Below, piece after piece: positions 1 through 8,996 of a stretch of DNA of 64,000 nt. The first letter of the stretch is position 1; each line of letters starts with the position of its first letter. Location: assembly GCA_051647535.1 (NCBI GenBank), contig JBOFEA010000027.1, positions 70,666-134,665 of the forward strand, given 5' to 3'. The notes under the pieces were generated by a model. That model was not told the origin of the DNA. It saw nothing but the letters and a program-made list of their open reading frames with translations, and did no database searches. Source of the stretch: Brevinema_A sp051647535 (lineage in GTDB: Bacteria; Spirochaetota; Brevinematia; Brevinematales; Brevinemataceae). The position numbers and the translations under genes are program-made.

Positions 1-968
1 ATGGGATTGCCGATCGTAAATTCCATTCTGCACACGAAGCCATTGAAACGTTCTATGCAGAGGATGCAGATAGAAACGATCAATACAATCCTCCTTTTGT
101 GGTAGTTGATAATTCCGGTCAGCCTCTTGGAAAGATTCAAGATAATGATGCTGTAATCTTTTTTAATTATCGTGGAGATCGAGCAATTGAAATTTCTCTT
201 GCGTTTACTGCCGATAAATTTGATCATTTCGATAGAGGAGTCAGACCTAAAGTTTTATATGCAGGAATGATGCAGTATGACGGTGATCTAAAACTACCTG
301 AATTGTTTTTGGTTGATCCGCCCAAAATTCAACATCCTATCGGAGAATATTTTGCAGCTAACGAATTAAGAACGATGGCAATCTCGGAAACTCAAAAATT
401 TGGACATGTGACTTATTTCTGGAATGGAAACAGAAGCGGTTATATTAATGACAAATTAGAAAAATACGTTGAAATCAAATCAGATAACGTACCGTTTAAT
501 CAAAAACCTGCAATGAAAGCAAAAGAAATTACAGATGAAGTAATTAGAGCAATTGAAAGTGGCGAATTTGACCACATTCGTATTAATTATCCTAATGGTG
601 ATATGGTTGGTCATACCGGTGATTATGATGCGGTGAAATTTTCACTTGAAGTGACCGATGTACAGTTGGGAAGAGTGTTAGAAGCTGTAAAAAAAGCAAA
701 CGGAATTTTAATTGTTCTTGCTGATCACGGAAATGCCGATCAAATGTGGACTGTTGACAAAAAAACAAATGTTAAAGCTCCTCATACTGCTCATACGCTT
801 GCTTCTGTACCGTTTATAATATACGATCCCAATTATAATAATGAATATTCTTTAGCTAATGTAGAAGAGCCAGCCGGTTTGGCAAATGTTGCTGCAACAT
901 TGTGTAATTTGTGCGGTTTTGAAGCTCCAAAAGAATATAATTCTTCACTTATTGTTTTTAAAAAATAA
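1..968 (+). CDS. gpmI: 2,3-bisphosphoglycerate-independent phosphoglycerate mutase, 3' part
   Basis: Interconverts 3- and 2-phosphoglycerate in glycolysis; a cytoplasmic two-metal enzyme. The open frame (first full codon at base 3) runs in from the left edge, so the N-terminal part with the catalytic serine is outside the window and about 321 residues are visible. The metal-binding signatures of the alkaline-phosphatase-like domain are all present in order: DMVGHTGDYD (Asp and His ligands), LADHGNADQM (Asp-His pair) and APHTAHT (His). The GTG at 99 is an internal valine and not a start, because the frame stays open and family-like upstream. The gene ends in front of a strong terminator. Identification is firm. 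Confidence 0.95.
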   Translation, partial: GIADRKFHSAHEAIETFYAEDADRNDQYNPPFVVVDNSGQPLGKIQDNDAVIFFNYRGDRAIEISLAFTADKFDHFDRGVRPKVLYAGMMQYDGDLKLPELFLVDPPKIQHPIGEYFAANELRTMAISETQKFGHVTYFWNGNRSGYINDKLEKYVEIKSDNVPFNQKPAMKAKEITDEVIRAIESGEFDHIRINYPNGDMVGHTGDYDAVKFSLEVTDVQLGRVLEAVKKANGILIVLADHGNADQMWTVDKKTNVKAPHTAHTLASVPFIIYDPNYNNEYSLANVEEPAGLANVAATLCNLCGFEAPKEYNSSLIVFKK

Positions 969-982
969 ATAAGCTTAAAATC

Positions 983-1020
983 AAAAAATCGTATAGTTTT
1001 AAAACTATACGATTTTTTTT
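983..1020 (+). terminator. Intrinsic terminator after gpmI
   Basis: Perfect 18-bp inverted repeat centred between 1000 and 1001 (core ATCGTATAGTTTT with its complement), followed by a run of T. It lies 15 bases after the gpmI stop and is symmetric enough to work in both directions. Confidence 0.85.
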
Positions 1021-1063
1021 CTCTCTTATTAAAAATATATTTAAAATATAATTGAATATATGA

Positions 1064-1092
1064 TTGAATTTATTGTTTAAATATAATATAAT
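1064..1092 (+). promoter_or_regulatory. Putative sigma70 promoter of the metalloprotease gene
   Basis: TTGAAT at 1064-1069 and TATAAT at 1087-1092 are separated by 17 bases. A second overlapping TATAAT at 1082 would be too close to the -35. The predicted leader is about 40 nt and carries AAAGGAG before the ATG at 1137. Confidence 0.5.
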
Positions 1093-1136
1093 ACTATTAT
1101 ATTTAACAAATTCTTAAAATCTCCAAAGGAGAAAAT

Positions 1137-2042
1137 ATGAAAAAGTTTTTCTTATTAGTCCTATTTTCATTTTTTTTAACAAGCTGTTCTTCTAATCACA
1201 ATTCAATATTTCAAGCTTCTGATATTACTCTAAGACCCGAATTAGGATATGATCGTTCAAAACTTTTTAAGCCGTATGCTCAACCAGAACTTATTGAAAT
1301 AAAAGCTCCTCAAGAAATGTGTAATCGGTTAAATACACGTAAAGATTGGAATACACCGGATATGAATTTTCGGCAACAATATCCTCAATTTAATGTAGAG
1401 CTTCTTGTTGTTAATCAATATGGAGGAATAAAGAATTTTTCTTGGCAGGAAAGAGTGCTTTTTGCAGATGCATTGGATTTATTGACATTTGCTATTAATA
1501 GCCCTATTTTTGAAGAAAAAATGAAAAATTTAAAGTTCTTTAATAATGAAAGAACTGTGGAAATTCAGACAAAAACTGTTGTTGATTTTGTTAGAAATGC
1601 TAATTTTCGATTTGAATTATCAAAGAAAACTCTTGCAAAAGGCGTTGTTGCTGAAGCTACTATTGAGGGACCTGCTCATATTATTGCTTTTAGAGATGAT
1701 GTTGATTATAGAACATTAAGTGTAGGTTATATTGCAATGGTTTTAGGTCATGAATTAATGCATAATCTTGGTTTTCTTCATACATCTAATGTTCCTCATG
1801 GTATTCAAGATCCTATTCTTTATGCAATATCAAAAGCAGAACCAAATCAAATTAATAGTTATCTTAGAGTGACTCCTCATTTTGAAAACGCTTTTTTAAG
1901 CCGTGTGCGTATGGCTAGGAGTGACTCCTCTTCTTCTTTAACAAAAACAAGTACAGCATCTAATTCAAGAAGAAGTACAAGAAGTATATCTGTTGACACA
2001 AATATGGTTCATACAGATTATGAACATGATATTCATCCATAA
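1137..2042 (+). CDS. Exported lipoprotein with a metzincin-type zinc-protease motif
   Basis: Predicted 301-residue lipoprotein. The N-terminus has a hydrophobic signal and lipobox ending at the Cys in LTSCSS (residue 17). Residues 205-215 read HELMHNLGFLH, which fits the zinc-binding HExxHxxGxxH signature of metzincin proteases: three His ligands and the catalytic Glu206. A Met-turn is not obvious, so the subfamily is unassigned. The C-terminal tail (from about residue 255) is rich in Ser, Thr and Arg and looks disordered. The ATG follows AAAGGAG at 1126-1132 with ideal spacing. It is monocistronic, between two terminators and facing a convergent gene. Its last 31 codons are duplicated downstream (1950-2356). 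A cell-surface zinc protease is likely; the substrate is unknown. Confidence 0.6.
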   Translation: MKKFFLLVLFSFFLTSCSSNHNSIFQASDITLRPELGYDRSKLFKPYAQPELIEIKAPQEMCNRLNTRKDWNTPDMNFRQQYPQFNVELLVVNQYGGIKNFSWQERVLFADALDLLTFAINSPIFEEKMKNLKFFNNERTVEIQTKTVVDFVRNANFRFELSKKTLAKGVVAEATIEGPAHIIAFRDDVDYRTLSVGYIAMVLGHELMHNLGFLHTSNVPHGIQDPILYAISKAEPNQINSYLRVTPHFENAFLSRVRMARSDSSSSLTKTSTASNSRRSTRSISVDTNMVHTDYEHDIHP

Positions 2043-2356
2043 CAATAAAGGTATAAAAACACATCTCCAAAGAGATGTGTTTTTTTTTTGAGTGAGGGGA
2101 TATATTAAATTCTTATTTTTGTTGCGAAATGCTTTGGTTTATTATACTTAAAAGTACGGCATCTAATTCAATAAGAAGTACAAGAAGTATATTTGTTGAT
2201 ACAAATATGGTTCATACAGATTATGAACATGATATTCATCCATAACAATAAAGGTATAAAAACACATCTCCAAAGAGATGTGTTTTTTTTTTTTTTGAGT
2301 GAGGGGATATATTAAATTCTTATTCTTGTTGCGATATGTTTTGGTTTATTATACTC
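1950..2356. repeat. Tandem duplication (about 205 bp) covering the 3' ends of two convergent genes
   Basis: Bases 1950-2152 are repeated at 2153-2356 with a few substitutions and a longer T run in copy two. Each unit holds the last 31 codons of the metalloprotease gene, its terminator, and the last 14 or so codons (minus strand) of the convergent 587-residue gene. The first unit supplies the real end of the plus-strand gene and the second the real end of the minus-strand gene. The inner pieces, one tail from each gene, are non-functional relics. The copies differ at about a dozen positions, so the event is not brand new. Confidence 0.9.
2057..2089 (+). terminator. Intrinsic terminator of the metalloprotease gene
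   Basis: Stem AACACATCTC / GAGATGTGTT with a CAAA loop and a run of T. An almost identical second copy lies at about 2260-2296 as part of the tandem duplication; that copy follows the convergent gene's true stop region. Confidence 0.85.
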
Positions 2357-4075
2357 GTCAATAACAAATAAACTTTCTTTAATGCTGTCTTGAAGAGTAC
2401 CTTTAAGATTTGAAAGAATATGTGAAATTACAAAATAAACTGTTGTACCTTCGTTAATATTAAATTTATTATCTGCCGGAGCGTATAATTTTAATACTTG
2501 AAGATGATTTCTTAAACTTTGTTCTCCCGGTACTTTGTGTTTTTCAGCTGCAAAAATAATAGCTCGACGTTCCTGCCGTTCATTGGAATCAAATGTAAAG
2601 TAACTGTCAGTAAATATTTTTTGAGGAACTTGTAATTCTGCATCTAAGGTATAACTTCCATTAGATAACATGATTTCAGTCACTTTTTTTTCTTTCCATG
2701 TTATTTCCAAAGTAGAACCATTGTTGTCAATAATGGTAAAATCAGGAATGTAAAGGCTGTTGCGTTCAATTTGATGACCATTTGCTTTGATATGGGGGGT
2801 AATAGGATGGTTCTGTCTTAATACTTCTTTCAAATATAAACTATATAAAGGTTCTTGGAGTTTATTTTGTGTAATAACCTTCCAATCAATTAATTCCAAG
2901 TCATTAGTATTTGAAACGATATCATTAGTATTGTTTGTATTGGTGGACGTGGTTGAGTTATTATCTGCAAAATAAGCTTTGATACCTGCTAAAAGTGTGT
3001 CTGTACCAATATTAAAACGAGCCATGTGAAGAAGAGCGTAATTTTTCATCATTCCGGTAATATTTGCATTAATAACTTGATTGTTGGAAAATCCTTCAAC
3101 CATAAGATTTTTATAATGATCTTTAGAACCTACAGGTACGATAAATGCATCATTAGTTTCTATTACAGTAGTTAGAGTTTGTGTATTTGTTGAGTCGAAA
3201 TTAATTTTATTCAGACGTATAACACTGTCTTTTATCATTGCAAATAATCGAAGACTGAAATTTTTTCTTTGTGAATTCCAAGCATTTGCAATGTAATGTG
3301 TTAATTGATTAACATCGGTGTTTCCAGGAAGCATGAGATACAATTGTGAATTTTGTACAACACTTTGTTCTCTAATTAAGGCATTATTAATAATAATAAT
3401 TTCTTTAATATCTAATGAGCCGAAAATTCCTGAGAAATGGTCGTATATTTGTTTAACATTGCTTAAAGGTGTGTTGAATCCATGGCTTTTGAAGAGAGTG
3501 ACAGGAATGTTAGAATTTTCAGAAGGAATTTTTTCAACAGAATGTTGAGCGATAACTAATTTAGGATTTAAATCTCCTGAAAAAATAAAAGTATTATTAG
3601 ATAAACAAGTATAAGGATATGCGAAAACAAGAGAATCTTCTGAAGATATATTTCGTTGAGCTGTTAAGTAATATGTTGTTTTGGAGTTGTTAATTGCAGG
3701 ATACCAATTTTCAGCTGTTTTTCCGCCACCTCCTTGATTATTCAATAAAAGAGTGTAAGAAAAATTAAAAGAGAATTCGGAATTTTGAGTAGAAGTGTCA
3801 GTTGTATTTGAAACACCGTTAGAATTTTCTGAAATATTTCCTTTAATAATAATATTGTTATTGCCTAGAGATATATTATTTTGATTTGAAAATTCAATAA
3901 CACGACTGCGTTTGGGAAGAGTAATTTCTGCACTAGGACCGGTGTAGATTATATCAAATCTTGCTTCTTCTGCAGAAATTTGACTATGCTTGATTTGAAA
4001 TATTTGGGAAAATGCAGGAGCTGCAGTGAAAAAAACTGTGATAGTAATTAAGCGGCATATGGAAAAGAATGTCAT
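2312..4075 (-). CDS. Exported protein resembling a degenerate M1-family peptidase
   Basis: A 587-residue protein with a clear signal peptide (cleavage near the Ala-Phe-Ser at 21-23), so periplasmic or surface. I do not recognise it as a named family. However, residues 346-369 (YALLHMARFNIGTDTLLAG followed by IKAYF) closely resemble the helical segment after the active site of M1 aminopeptidases, usually of the form KGALVLHMLR..LGDE.F..GLR.Y. About 80 residues earlier, at 258-266, LTHYIANAW sits where M1 enzymes have HELAHQW. If the relation is real, the zinc motif is lost and the protein is catalytically dead, perhaps a binding or assembly protein. The start at 4075 follows GGAG. The gene is convergent with the metalloprotease gene and its 3' end is duplicated there. 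Confidence 0.4.
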   Translation of the reverse strand: MTFFSICRLITITVFFTAAPAFSQIFQIKHSQISAEEARFDIIYTGPSAEITLPKRSRVIEFSNQNNISLGNNNIIIKGNISENSNGVSNTTDTSTQNSEFSFNFSYTLLLNNQGGGGKTAENWYPAINNSKTTYYLTAQRNISSEDSLVFAYPYTCLSNNTFIFSGDLNPKLVIAQHSVEKIPSENSNIPVTLFKSHGFNTPLSNVKQIYDHFSGIFGSLDIKEIIIINNALIREQSVVQNSQLYLMLPGNTDVNQLTHYIANAWNSQRKNFSLRLFAMIKDSVIRLNKINFDSTNTQTLTTVIETNDAFIVPVGSKDHYKNLMVEGFSNNQVINANITGMMKNYALLHMARFNIGTDTLLAGIKAYFADNNSTTSTNTNNTNDIVSNTNDLELIDWKVITQNKLQEPLYSLYLKEVLRQNHPITPHIKANGHQIERNSLYIPDFTIIDNNGSTLEITWKEKKVTEIMLSNGSYTLDAELQVPQKIFTDSYFTFDSNERQERRAIIFAAEKHKVPGEQSLRNHLQVLKLYAPADNKFNINEGTTVYFVISHILSNLKGTLQDSIKESLFVIDEYNKPKHIATRIRI

Positions 4076-4184
4076 TATATTCTCCTAATTTTTTGTATTT
4101 GTATATTTTTTATTTTAACTGCTATCAATAAATTTCGGAATAAAATAGTTATTCTTGATAGATAATTTTATACTTTAATAAAAA

Positions 4185-4213
4185 TTGATTTTTTTAAAAA
4201 AAAAAGTTATAAT
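4185..4213 (+). promoter_or_regulatory. Putative promoter of the glycosyltransferase gene
   Basis: TTGATT at 4185-4190, 17 bases, TATAAT at 4208-4213. Transcription would begin near 4220, which makes the first ATG (4222) leaderless and favours the ATG at 4249 as the real start. Confidence 0.5.
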
Positions 4214-4248
4214 CTCAAAAGATGTTAATACCAATAAGGTTCTATATA

Positions 4249-5859
4249 ATGAATTTAAGAGAAAGAAAAAATCAACATTTTAATTTCGATAATTTGACTG
4301 ATATGATTCATTTAATACCAGAAGAATATAAAAATAAAAAAATTTCGATTTTAATGCCTTTTTATAATGAATCCGGAGTGATAGCTGAAAATTTAAAAAA
4401 AGTTGCGGAAACTCTTAAATTGTGGAACTGGAATTTTGAAATTGTTGCTTCGGATGATGGTTCATCGGATAATTCTTTTGATAGTGCTGAAAAATGCCAA
4501 GAAGAAATTCCCGAATTGATCGTTGTACGATCTTACAGAAATTATGGAAAAGGACGGGCATTATTAACAGCTTTTGAAGCATCATCTGGAGAGTATGTTT
4601 TGTTTTTGGATAGTGATTTGGAGCTGTCTGTGAATCATATACCGTACTTTTTTCAAAAAATGATTACCAGTGATGCGGATGTTGTAATAGGAAGCAAAAT
4701 CCATTCTGATTCTGACTGCTCGTATCCATGGATAAGAAAAATTTATAGCATGTGTTATTTTATGCTTGTGAAAATATTGTTTGGACTTCCATTAAAAGAT
4801 ACACAGACAGGAATAAAGCTTTTTAAAAGAAATGTTTTAGATCATATATTTCCTTATTTGATAATAAAGAAATTTGCCTTTGATATTGAACTGCTGGTAT
4901 TGTGTCATTTTTATAAATATCGTATTGAGCAACATCCTATTGTATTGAAATTTTCTAGAGGAACAGCAGTGACTCGTATGTCCTTAGATACGATTCTTTG
5001 GATGTTTAAAGATACCTTAGCAATTTTTTGGCGATTGAAATCCGGATTTTGGAAGGGATTAAGTACAGTTGATCCTAATGTTAAAAAAATGACATATGCT
5101 GTTATTGCTTTATCTCGTAATGTTAAAGCATATTGTGGTGATGTGTTTTATTTAGATAGATTTGCAGACTTTCCTTTATTAATTTCTCAAATTGCCGAAT
5201 ATGATACTATTATTTTCTTAGAAGATAATAGTGAATTACCTGTTTTTTCCGAAGATAGTTTGAATAAAGTATTTTCGGATAAATCCGTTAATATAGTATA
5301 CCCGTTGGTTTATTCTGATAATGAAAAAAATTGGGGTTATCTTAGGTACTCGTTATTTACTAATATGTTTTTTAACGTTGGTTATTATCCTCATTATCGT
5401 CCTGTTCGAGCTCATGTACTTCCAATGAGAGGGGACTTTCAAATCAGTACCGGAGCTTTGGTTTTCAGAAATGAATTTCTACAAAAAACATATAAAAAAT
5501 ACGGATATCTTCCTCATTTTTTTGATACAAATAATCAAATTTATTATTCCCCATACTTTTTTTTACATAAAAATTTTTCGGTAGATGATAATTTATGGAA
5601 TGAATATTATTTATCCCAAAAACAAATTCCTTTATGTGGTATCAAGAGAATTTGCTTATCTGTTTATCTTATGTTTGTACTGTTGTTTGTTGCTGGGTTT
5701 GTGTTCAGATGTTATGTGTTGATGTGGTTTTTGGTTGGATTGGAATTGATCATATATCTATGGAGTATTTTTTCGCTAGGAATACGTTTGGGGATTCCAT
5801 ATTTGGTATTGTTTGACAAATACCGGTTTCAAAATATATTAAGTTGGTTTAAACGATAA
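4249..5859 (+). CDS. Family 2 glycosyltransferase with an extra C-terminal membrane-associated region
   Basis: The N-terminal 220 or so residues form a GT-A glycosyltransferase of the dolichol-phosphate-mannose synthase/ArnC type: ILMPFYNESG, then VASDDGSSDNS (nucleotide-sugar Asp), then YVLFLDSDLELS with the DSD metal motif, then DTQTGIKLF. It probably moves a sugar from a nucleotide donor to a lipid carrier or envelope glycan. After that come about 300 residues I do not recognise, ending in two hydrophobic segments (roughly residues 470-515 from the 4249 start), so it is likely membrane-attached. An ATG at 4222 is in frame, but TAAGG nine bases before 4249 and the promoter position favour 4249. 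It stands alone before mreB. Confidence 0.75.
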   Translation: MNLRERKNQHFNFDNLTDMIHLIPEEYKNKKISILMPFYNESGVIAENLKKVAETLKLWNWNFEIVASDDGSSDNSFDSAEKCQEEIPELIVVRSYRNYGKGRALLTAFEASSGEYVLFLDSDLELSVNHIPYFFQKMITSDADVVIGSKIHSDSDCSYPWIRKIYSMCYFMLVKILFGLPLKDTQTGIKLFKRNVLDHIFPYLIIKKFAFDIELLVLCHFYKYRIEQHPIVLKFSRGTAVTRMSLDTILWMFKDTLAIFWRLKSGFWKGLSTVDPNVKKMTYAVIALSRNVKAYCGDVFYLDRFADFPLLISQIAEYDTIIFLEDNSELPVFSEDSLNKVFSDKSVNIVYPLVYSDNEKNWGYLRYSLFTNMFFNVGYYPHYRPVRAHVLPMRGDFQISTGALVFRNEFLQKTYKKYGYLPHFFDTNNQIYYSPYFFLHKNFSVDDNLWNEYYLSQKQIPLCGIKRICLSVYLMFVLLFVAGFVFRCYVLMWFLVGLELIIYLWSIFSLGIRLGIPYLVLFDKYRFQNILSWFKR

Positions 5860-5887
5860 TTTCGTTGAAATTTATTAGTGTAAATAT

Positions 5888-5915
5888 TTGCTATTACAGC
5901 TGATTGTATTATAAT
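5888..5915 (+). promoter_or_regulatory. Putative promoter of the mreBCD-leuS cluster
   Basis: TTGCTA at 5888-5893, 16 bases, TATAAT at 5910-5915. The leader is about 70 nt before the mreB ATG at 5994, which is preceded by GAGAGGAA. Confidence 0.5.
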
Positions 5916-5993
5916 AAAAGTATTATATTGATTGTTGAAAAATAACTATAGAAAAAATAAAGGTCTTTTAGATGATTTTTAAGAGAGGAATGC

Positions 5994-7022
5994 ATGAGCT
6001 TATTTAAAGGGATTCGTGATATTTTTATAAATGATATTGCGGTAGATCTAGGAACTGCTAATACATTAATTTATGTTCGAGGTCGAGGTATTGAATTATC
6101 AGAACCTTCCGTAGTTGCGCTTCAGACTAGTACTGGGAAAGTTATAGCTGTAGGACGTGAAGCAAAAAAAATGCTGGGGAAAACTCCTGGAGATATTTTA
6201 GCTATCAGACCTATGCAGGATGGTGTTATTGCTGATTTTGAAGTAGTGGGAAAGATGATGCGTTATTTTGTATCAAAAAGTCAAAGCCATAAAAAATTAG
6301 TATATCCTAGAATGGTTATGGGTGTTCCTTCCGGTGTGACCGAAGTGGAAAGACGAGCAGTAAGAGAAGCAGCCGAACAAGCCGGTGCTACTAAAATTTA
6401 TTTAATAGAAGAATCTAGAGCTGCAGCCTTAGGTGCGGGAATTCCTGTTGAGGAACCTGCTGGACATATGGTGGTTGATATTGGCGGCGGAACAACGGAA
6501 GTATCTGTTCTTTCATTAGGTGGAATTGTTATTACAAATTCTATCCGTGTTGGAGGAGATAAGTTTGATGAAGCGATCATCAATCATCTTAAGCGTTATC
6601 ATAATCTTAGCGTCGGCGAACGTACTGCGGAAGAAGTAAAAATTAAGATCGGGTCTGCATATCCTCTTAAAACAATTGAACATATTGAAATAAAAGGACG
6701 TGATACTATTTCAGGGCTTCCTCGTACGTTAACAATTGATAGTGTTGAAATTCGCGAATCTCTCCAAGATGTTGTGAATCAAGTATTAGATGTTATTCGA
6801 TTAACATTGGATCAAACTCCTGCAGAATTAGCTGCTGATATTATTGATCGCGGAATTGTAATGACTGGTGGTGGATCTTTGTTGAGAGGATTGACCAAGT
6901 TTATTGCCAAAAATACAGGTGTTCCTTCATTTTTAGCTGAAAACCCTTTAACATGTGTTGTGACGGGGTGTGGGAAATTTCTTGAAAATATTAAATTTTA
7001 CGAAACACCTTATTCTATATAG
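5994..7022 (+). CDS. mreB: Rod-shape-determining actin homolog MreB
   Basis: Bacterial actin that polymerises under the membrane and directs lateral wall synthesis. At 342 residues it has normal family length. Visible motifs: phosphate-1 loop IAVDLGTANTLIYV (14-27), the MreB signature MVMGVPSGVTEVERRAV, phosphate-2 loop VDIGGGTTEVSVL, and the adenosine motif MTGGGSLLRG. It is the first gene of a cluster with mreC and mreD on the same strand, 12 bases apart. The family partners penicillin-binding protein 2 and RodA, often encoded next, are not here. Confidence 0.97.
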   Translation: MSLFKGIRDIFINDIAVDLGTANTLIYVRGRGIELSEPSVVALQTSTGKVIAVGREAKKMLGKTPGDILAIRPMQDGVIADFEVVGKMMRYFVSKSQSHKKLVYPRMVMGVPSGVTEVERRAVREAAEQAGATKIYLIEESRAAALGAGIPVEEPAGHMVVDIGGGTTEVSVLSLGGIVITNSIRVGGDKFDEAIINHLKRYHNLSVGERTAEEVKIKIGSAYPLKTIEHIEIKGRDTISGLPRTLTIDSVEIRESLQDVVNQVLDVIRLTLDQTPAELAADIIDRGIVMTGGGSLLRGLTKFIAKNTGVPSFLAENPLTCVVTGCGKFLENIKFYETPYSI

Positions 7023-7034
7023 ATTAGGATTACA

Positions 7035-7916
7035 ATGACACGATTGATTGCCAAATATAAGGTATTTTTTACAGCGGTTTTACTTATGACGATCTCTTTG
7101 TTTTCTATGTCTTCGCAAATAAATACTGAAAAGTTTTATTTTAGAACTTTTTTATTTAGTATTGTATCAAGTGTAGAATATTCCTTGGTTTTTGTCTATA
7201 ACACGATAAAAAATATTAGTGTTAACATAGGTCGGATAAACTCTCTTGAAACGCGTTTGCAAAGTGCTGAACAAAGACTTCTGCGTTATAGAGAATTAAC
7301 GTTTTTGTACGACCAGCTTCAAAAAGAAAACGAATCTCTTCGTAATATGTTAAAAATACAATCTAAAATTTCTTATACTGCACATTATAGTAAAGTTGTT
7401 TTTAAAGATCCAACATTACTTTCGGATTATATTATTTTGGATAAAGGTATTGATGATGGAATAAGGTTGAATATGCCTGTAGTGTATTCTTCGCATAATG
7501 ATAATAAGATTGTTCTGATAGGTAAGATAGTAGAACTTACATCATCGCTAAGTAAAGTAAAATTGATTACATCAAAAAACTTTTATCTTGGAGTTAAACT
7601 TGCTCAGAGCAGTTATACAGGAATTCTCAAAGGTCAAGGTTCTTGGAATCAAAATCTTGTGTTGAACTATATTCCGATAGAAGCTAATTCAACATTGGGT
7701 GAAGAAGTTATTACATCCGGAGAAAGTGAAATATATCCTCCAAATCTCTATATAGGCAAAATTCAAAGTATGGGTCAAAATGTTATGGAAGAGTTTTTTC
7801 AAATTCTTTATATAAAACCCGAATTTAATTATAATAGAATGTCTAGTGTGTTTGTTCTTGATTATACAAATAATAATAAAATATTTAAATTAACGGAAAA
7901 TGTTTATGAAAACTGA
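7035..7916 (+). CDS. mreC: Rod-shape-determining protein MreC
   Basis: Bitopic inner-membrane protein linking MreB to the periplasmic wall-synthesis enzymes. Its 293 residues show one N-terminal transmembrane helix (about 10-27), a coiled-coil stretch (about 65-95, ending in LQKENESLRNML) and a periplasmic beta-rich domain with family-like segments such as IILDKGIDDGIRLNMPVV and GEEVITSGE. The order of domains and the position between mreB and mreD make the call safe. The end overlaps mreD, which suggests translational coupling. Confidence 0.93.
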   Translation: MTRLIAKYKVFFTAVLLMTISLFSMSSQINTEKFYFRTFLFSIVSSVEYSLVFVYNTIKNISVNIGRINSLETRLQSAEQRLLRYRELTFLYDQLQKENESLRNMLKIQSKISYTAHYSKVVFKDPTLLSDYIILDKGIDDGIRLNMPVVYSSHNDNKIVLIGKIVELTSSLSKVKLITSKNFYLGVKLAQSSYTGILKGQGSWNQNLVLNYIPIEANSTLGEEVITSGESEIYPPNLYIGKIQSMGQNVMEEFFQILYIKPEFNYNRMSSVFVLDYTNNNKIFKLTENVYEN

Positions 7917-8406
7917 GAAACAAATACTTCTATATTTATTTTTCAGCATAATTTTTCTTGCCATTCAATCTATGCAGTTAATCTCTATTAATGGAGTATA
8001 TCCTGATTTGATTATGATTCTTGTTCTTATTTATTCATTTTCAAGAGGATCTTTTAAAGGATTATGGTTTTGTTTTTTTATGGGTTTGATGTTGGATACG
8101 ATGAGTGGCAGTTTGTTTGGTCTTAATGCATTTATCTTTACTTTTTTGGGTAGTTTTTCTTCAATTTTTCGAAAAGCTGTGAAATTGGCTAATATCGTTG
8201 TGTATATTTTGTATGTTATTTTTGCAACTTTTGTTAAATATATATTATATGCATTATTTTTAAAAATTTACAATAATGTTCAACTGTTTGATTGGTTGTT
8301 TGTCTTGAAAATTCCAAGTGAAAGTGTAATTAATATTGTATTTGGGATTTGTTTATACATTATTTTTGCACGATTTGATTCCAGAGAAAATTATGAATGG
8401 TTCTAG
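7906..8406 (+). CDS. mreD: Rod-shape-determining protein MreD
   Basis: A small hydrophobic protein (166 residues) with about five transmembrane helices and the family-like stretch YPDLIMILVLIYSFSRGSFK, then GLMLDTMSGSLFGLNAF. It is the inner-membrane partner of MreC in the elongasome. Two in-frame ATGs compete: 7900 lies only 2 bases after GGA, whereas 7906 has 8 bases of spacing, so 7906 is chosen. It overlaps mreC by 11 bases. Sequence conservation in this family is low, so position supports the call as much as similarity does. Confidence 0.9.
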   Translation: MKTEKQILLYLFFSIIFLAIQSMQLISINGVYPDLIMILVLIYSFSRGSFKGLWFCFFMGLMLDTMSGSLFGLNAFIFTFLGSFSSIFRKAVKLANIVVYILYVIFATFVKYILYALFLKIYNNVQLFDWLFVLKIPSESVINIVFGICLYIIFARFDSRENYEWF

Positions 8407-8863
8407 GACAAAATTTTATTTGTATTGTATAACCTTACTGTTGATTGTTTCATGTAGAGAAACAAAAAAAAAGATTGTTGACGGTAATGTATTATTTTTT
8501 ATTGATAAGTCTATAAAACCTGTTTCCGGTAAAAGAATAGAATTTTGGAAATCTATAGATCAATTTCAAATGGCTAATAATTCTTTAACAATTACAGAAT
8601 TTTTTCAAATACGAAAATCTGATGAAATACTGAAATATAGTGTTTTGAGAATAGGGAAGAATACTGCCGGATATGATTTTGTGATTCAGAAAATATACTA
8701 TTCTCTTCAGGGTACTCATCTTAATATTTTTATAGATAATAATACCAAGGTTTCAAATTTTTCTGATGCTGGTTATCCTATATTTTTGATTAATAATGAA
8801 ATAAAATATATTAATATCTTAGATAAAAATAAGACTATTTTAACAACTAATATCAGTTTATAA
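8393..8863 (+). CDS. Small putative lipoprotein downstream of mreD
   Basis: A 156-residue protein with a signal ending in the lipobox LLIVSC (Cys18), then a charged segment RETKKK. I do not recognise the mature part. An upstream in-frame ATG at 8336 would add 19 residues read out of mreD. The ATG at 8393, after AGAGAAAA and overlapping the mreD stop by 14 bases, gives a clean signal peptide and is preferred. It sits where many genomes have penicillin-binding protein 2, but it shows no transpeptidase motif. A role in the envelope or elongasome is only a guess from position. Confidence 0.6.
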   Translation: MNGSRTKFYLYCITLLLIVSCRETKKKIVDGNVLFFIDKSIKPVSGKRIEFWKSIDQFQMANNSLTITEFFQIRKSDEILKYSVLRIGKNTAGYDFVIQKIYYSLQGTHLNIFIDNNTKVSNFSDAGYPIFLINNEIKYINILDKNKTILTTNISL

Positions 8864-8996
8864 ATTCCTTTTGTATGATAATGTACTTAAGGAATTTTAT
8901 TTTTATATGCCGATTTGATTATTAATTATTTAGAAAAAAATGTTATTGCCGATGAAGAAATAGAACTTTTATCTGAGTATGAGGAGATTTTTCTGT

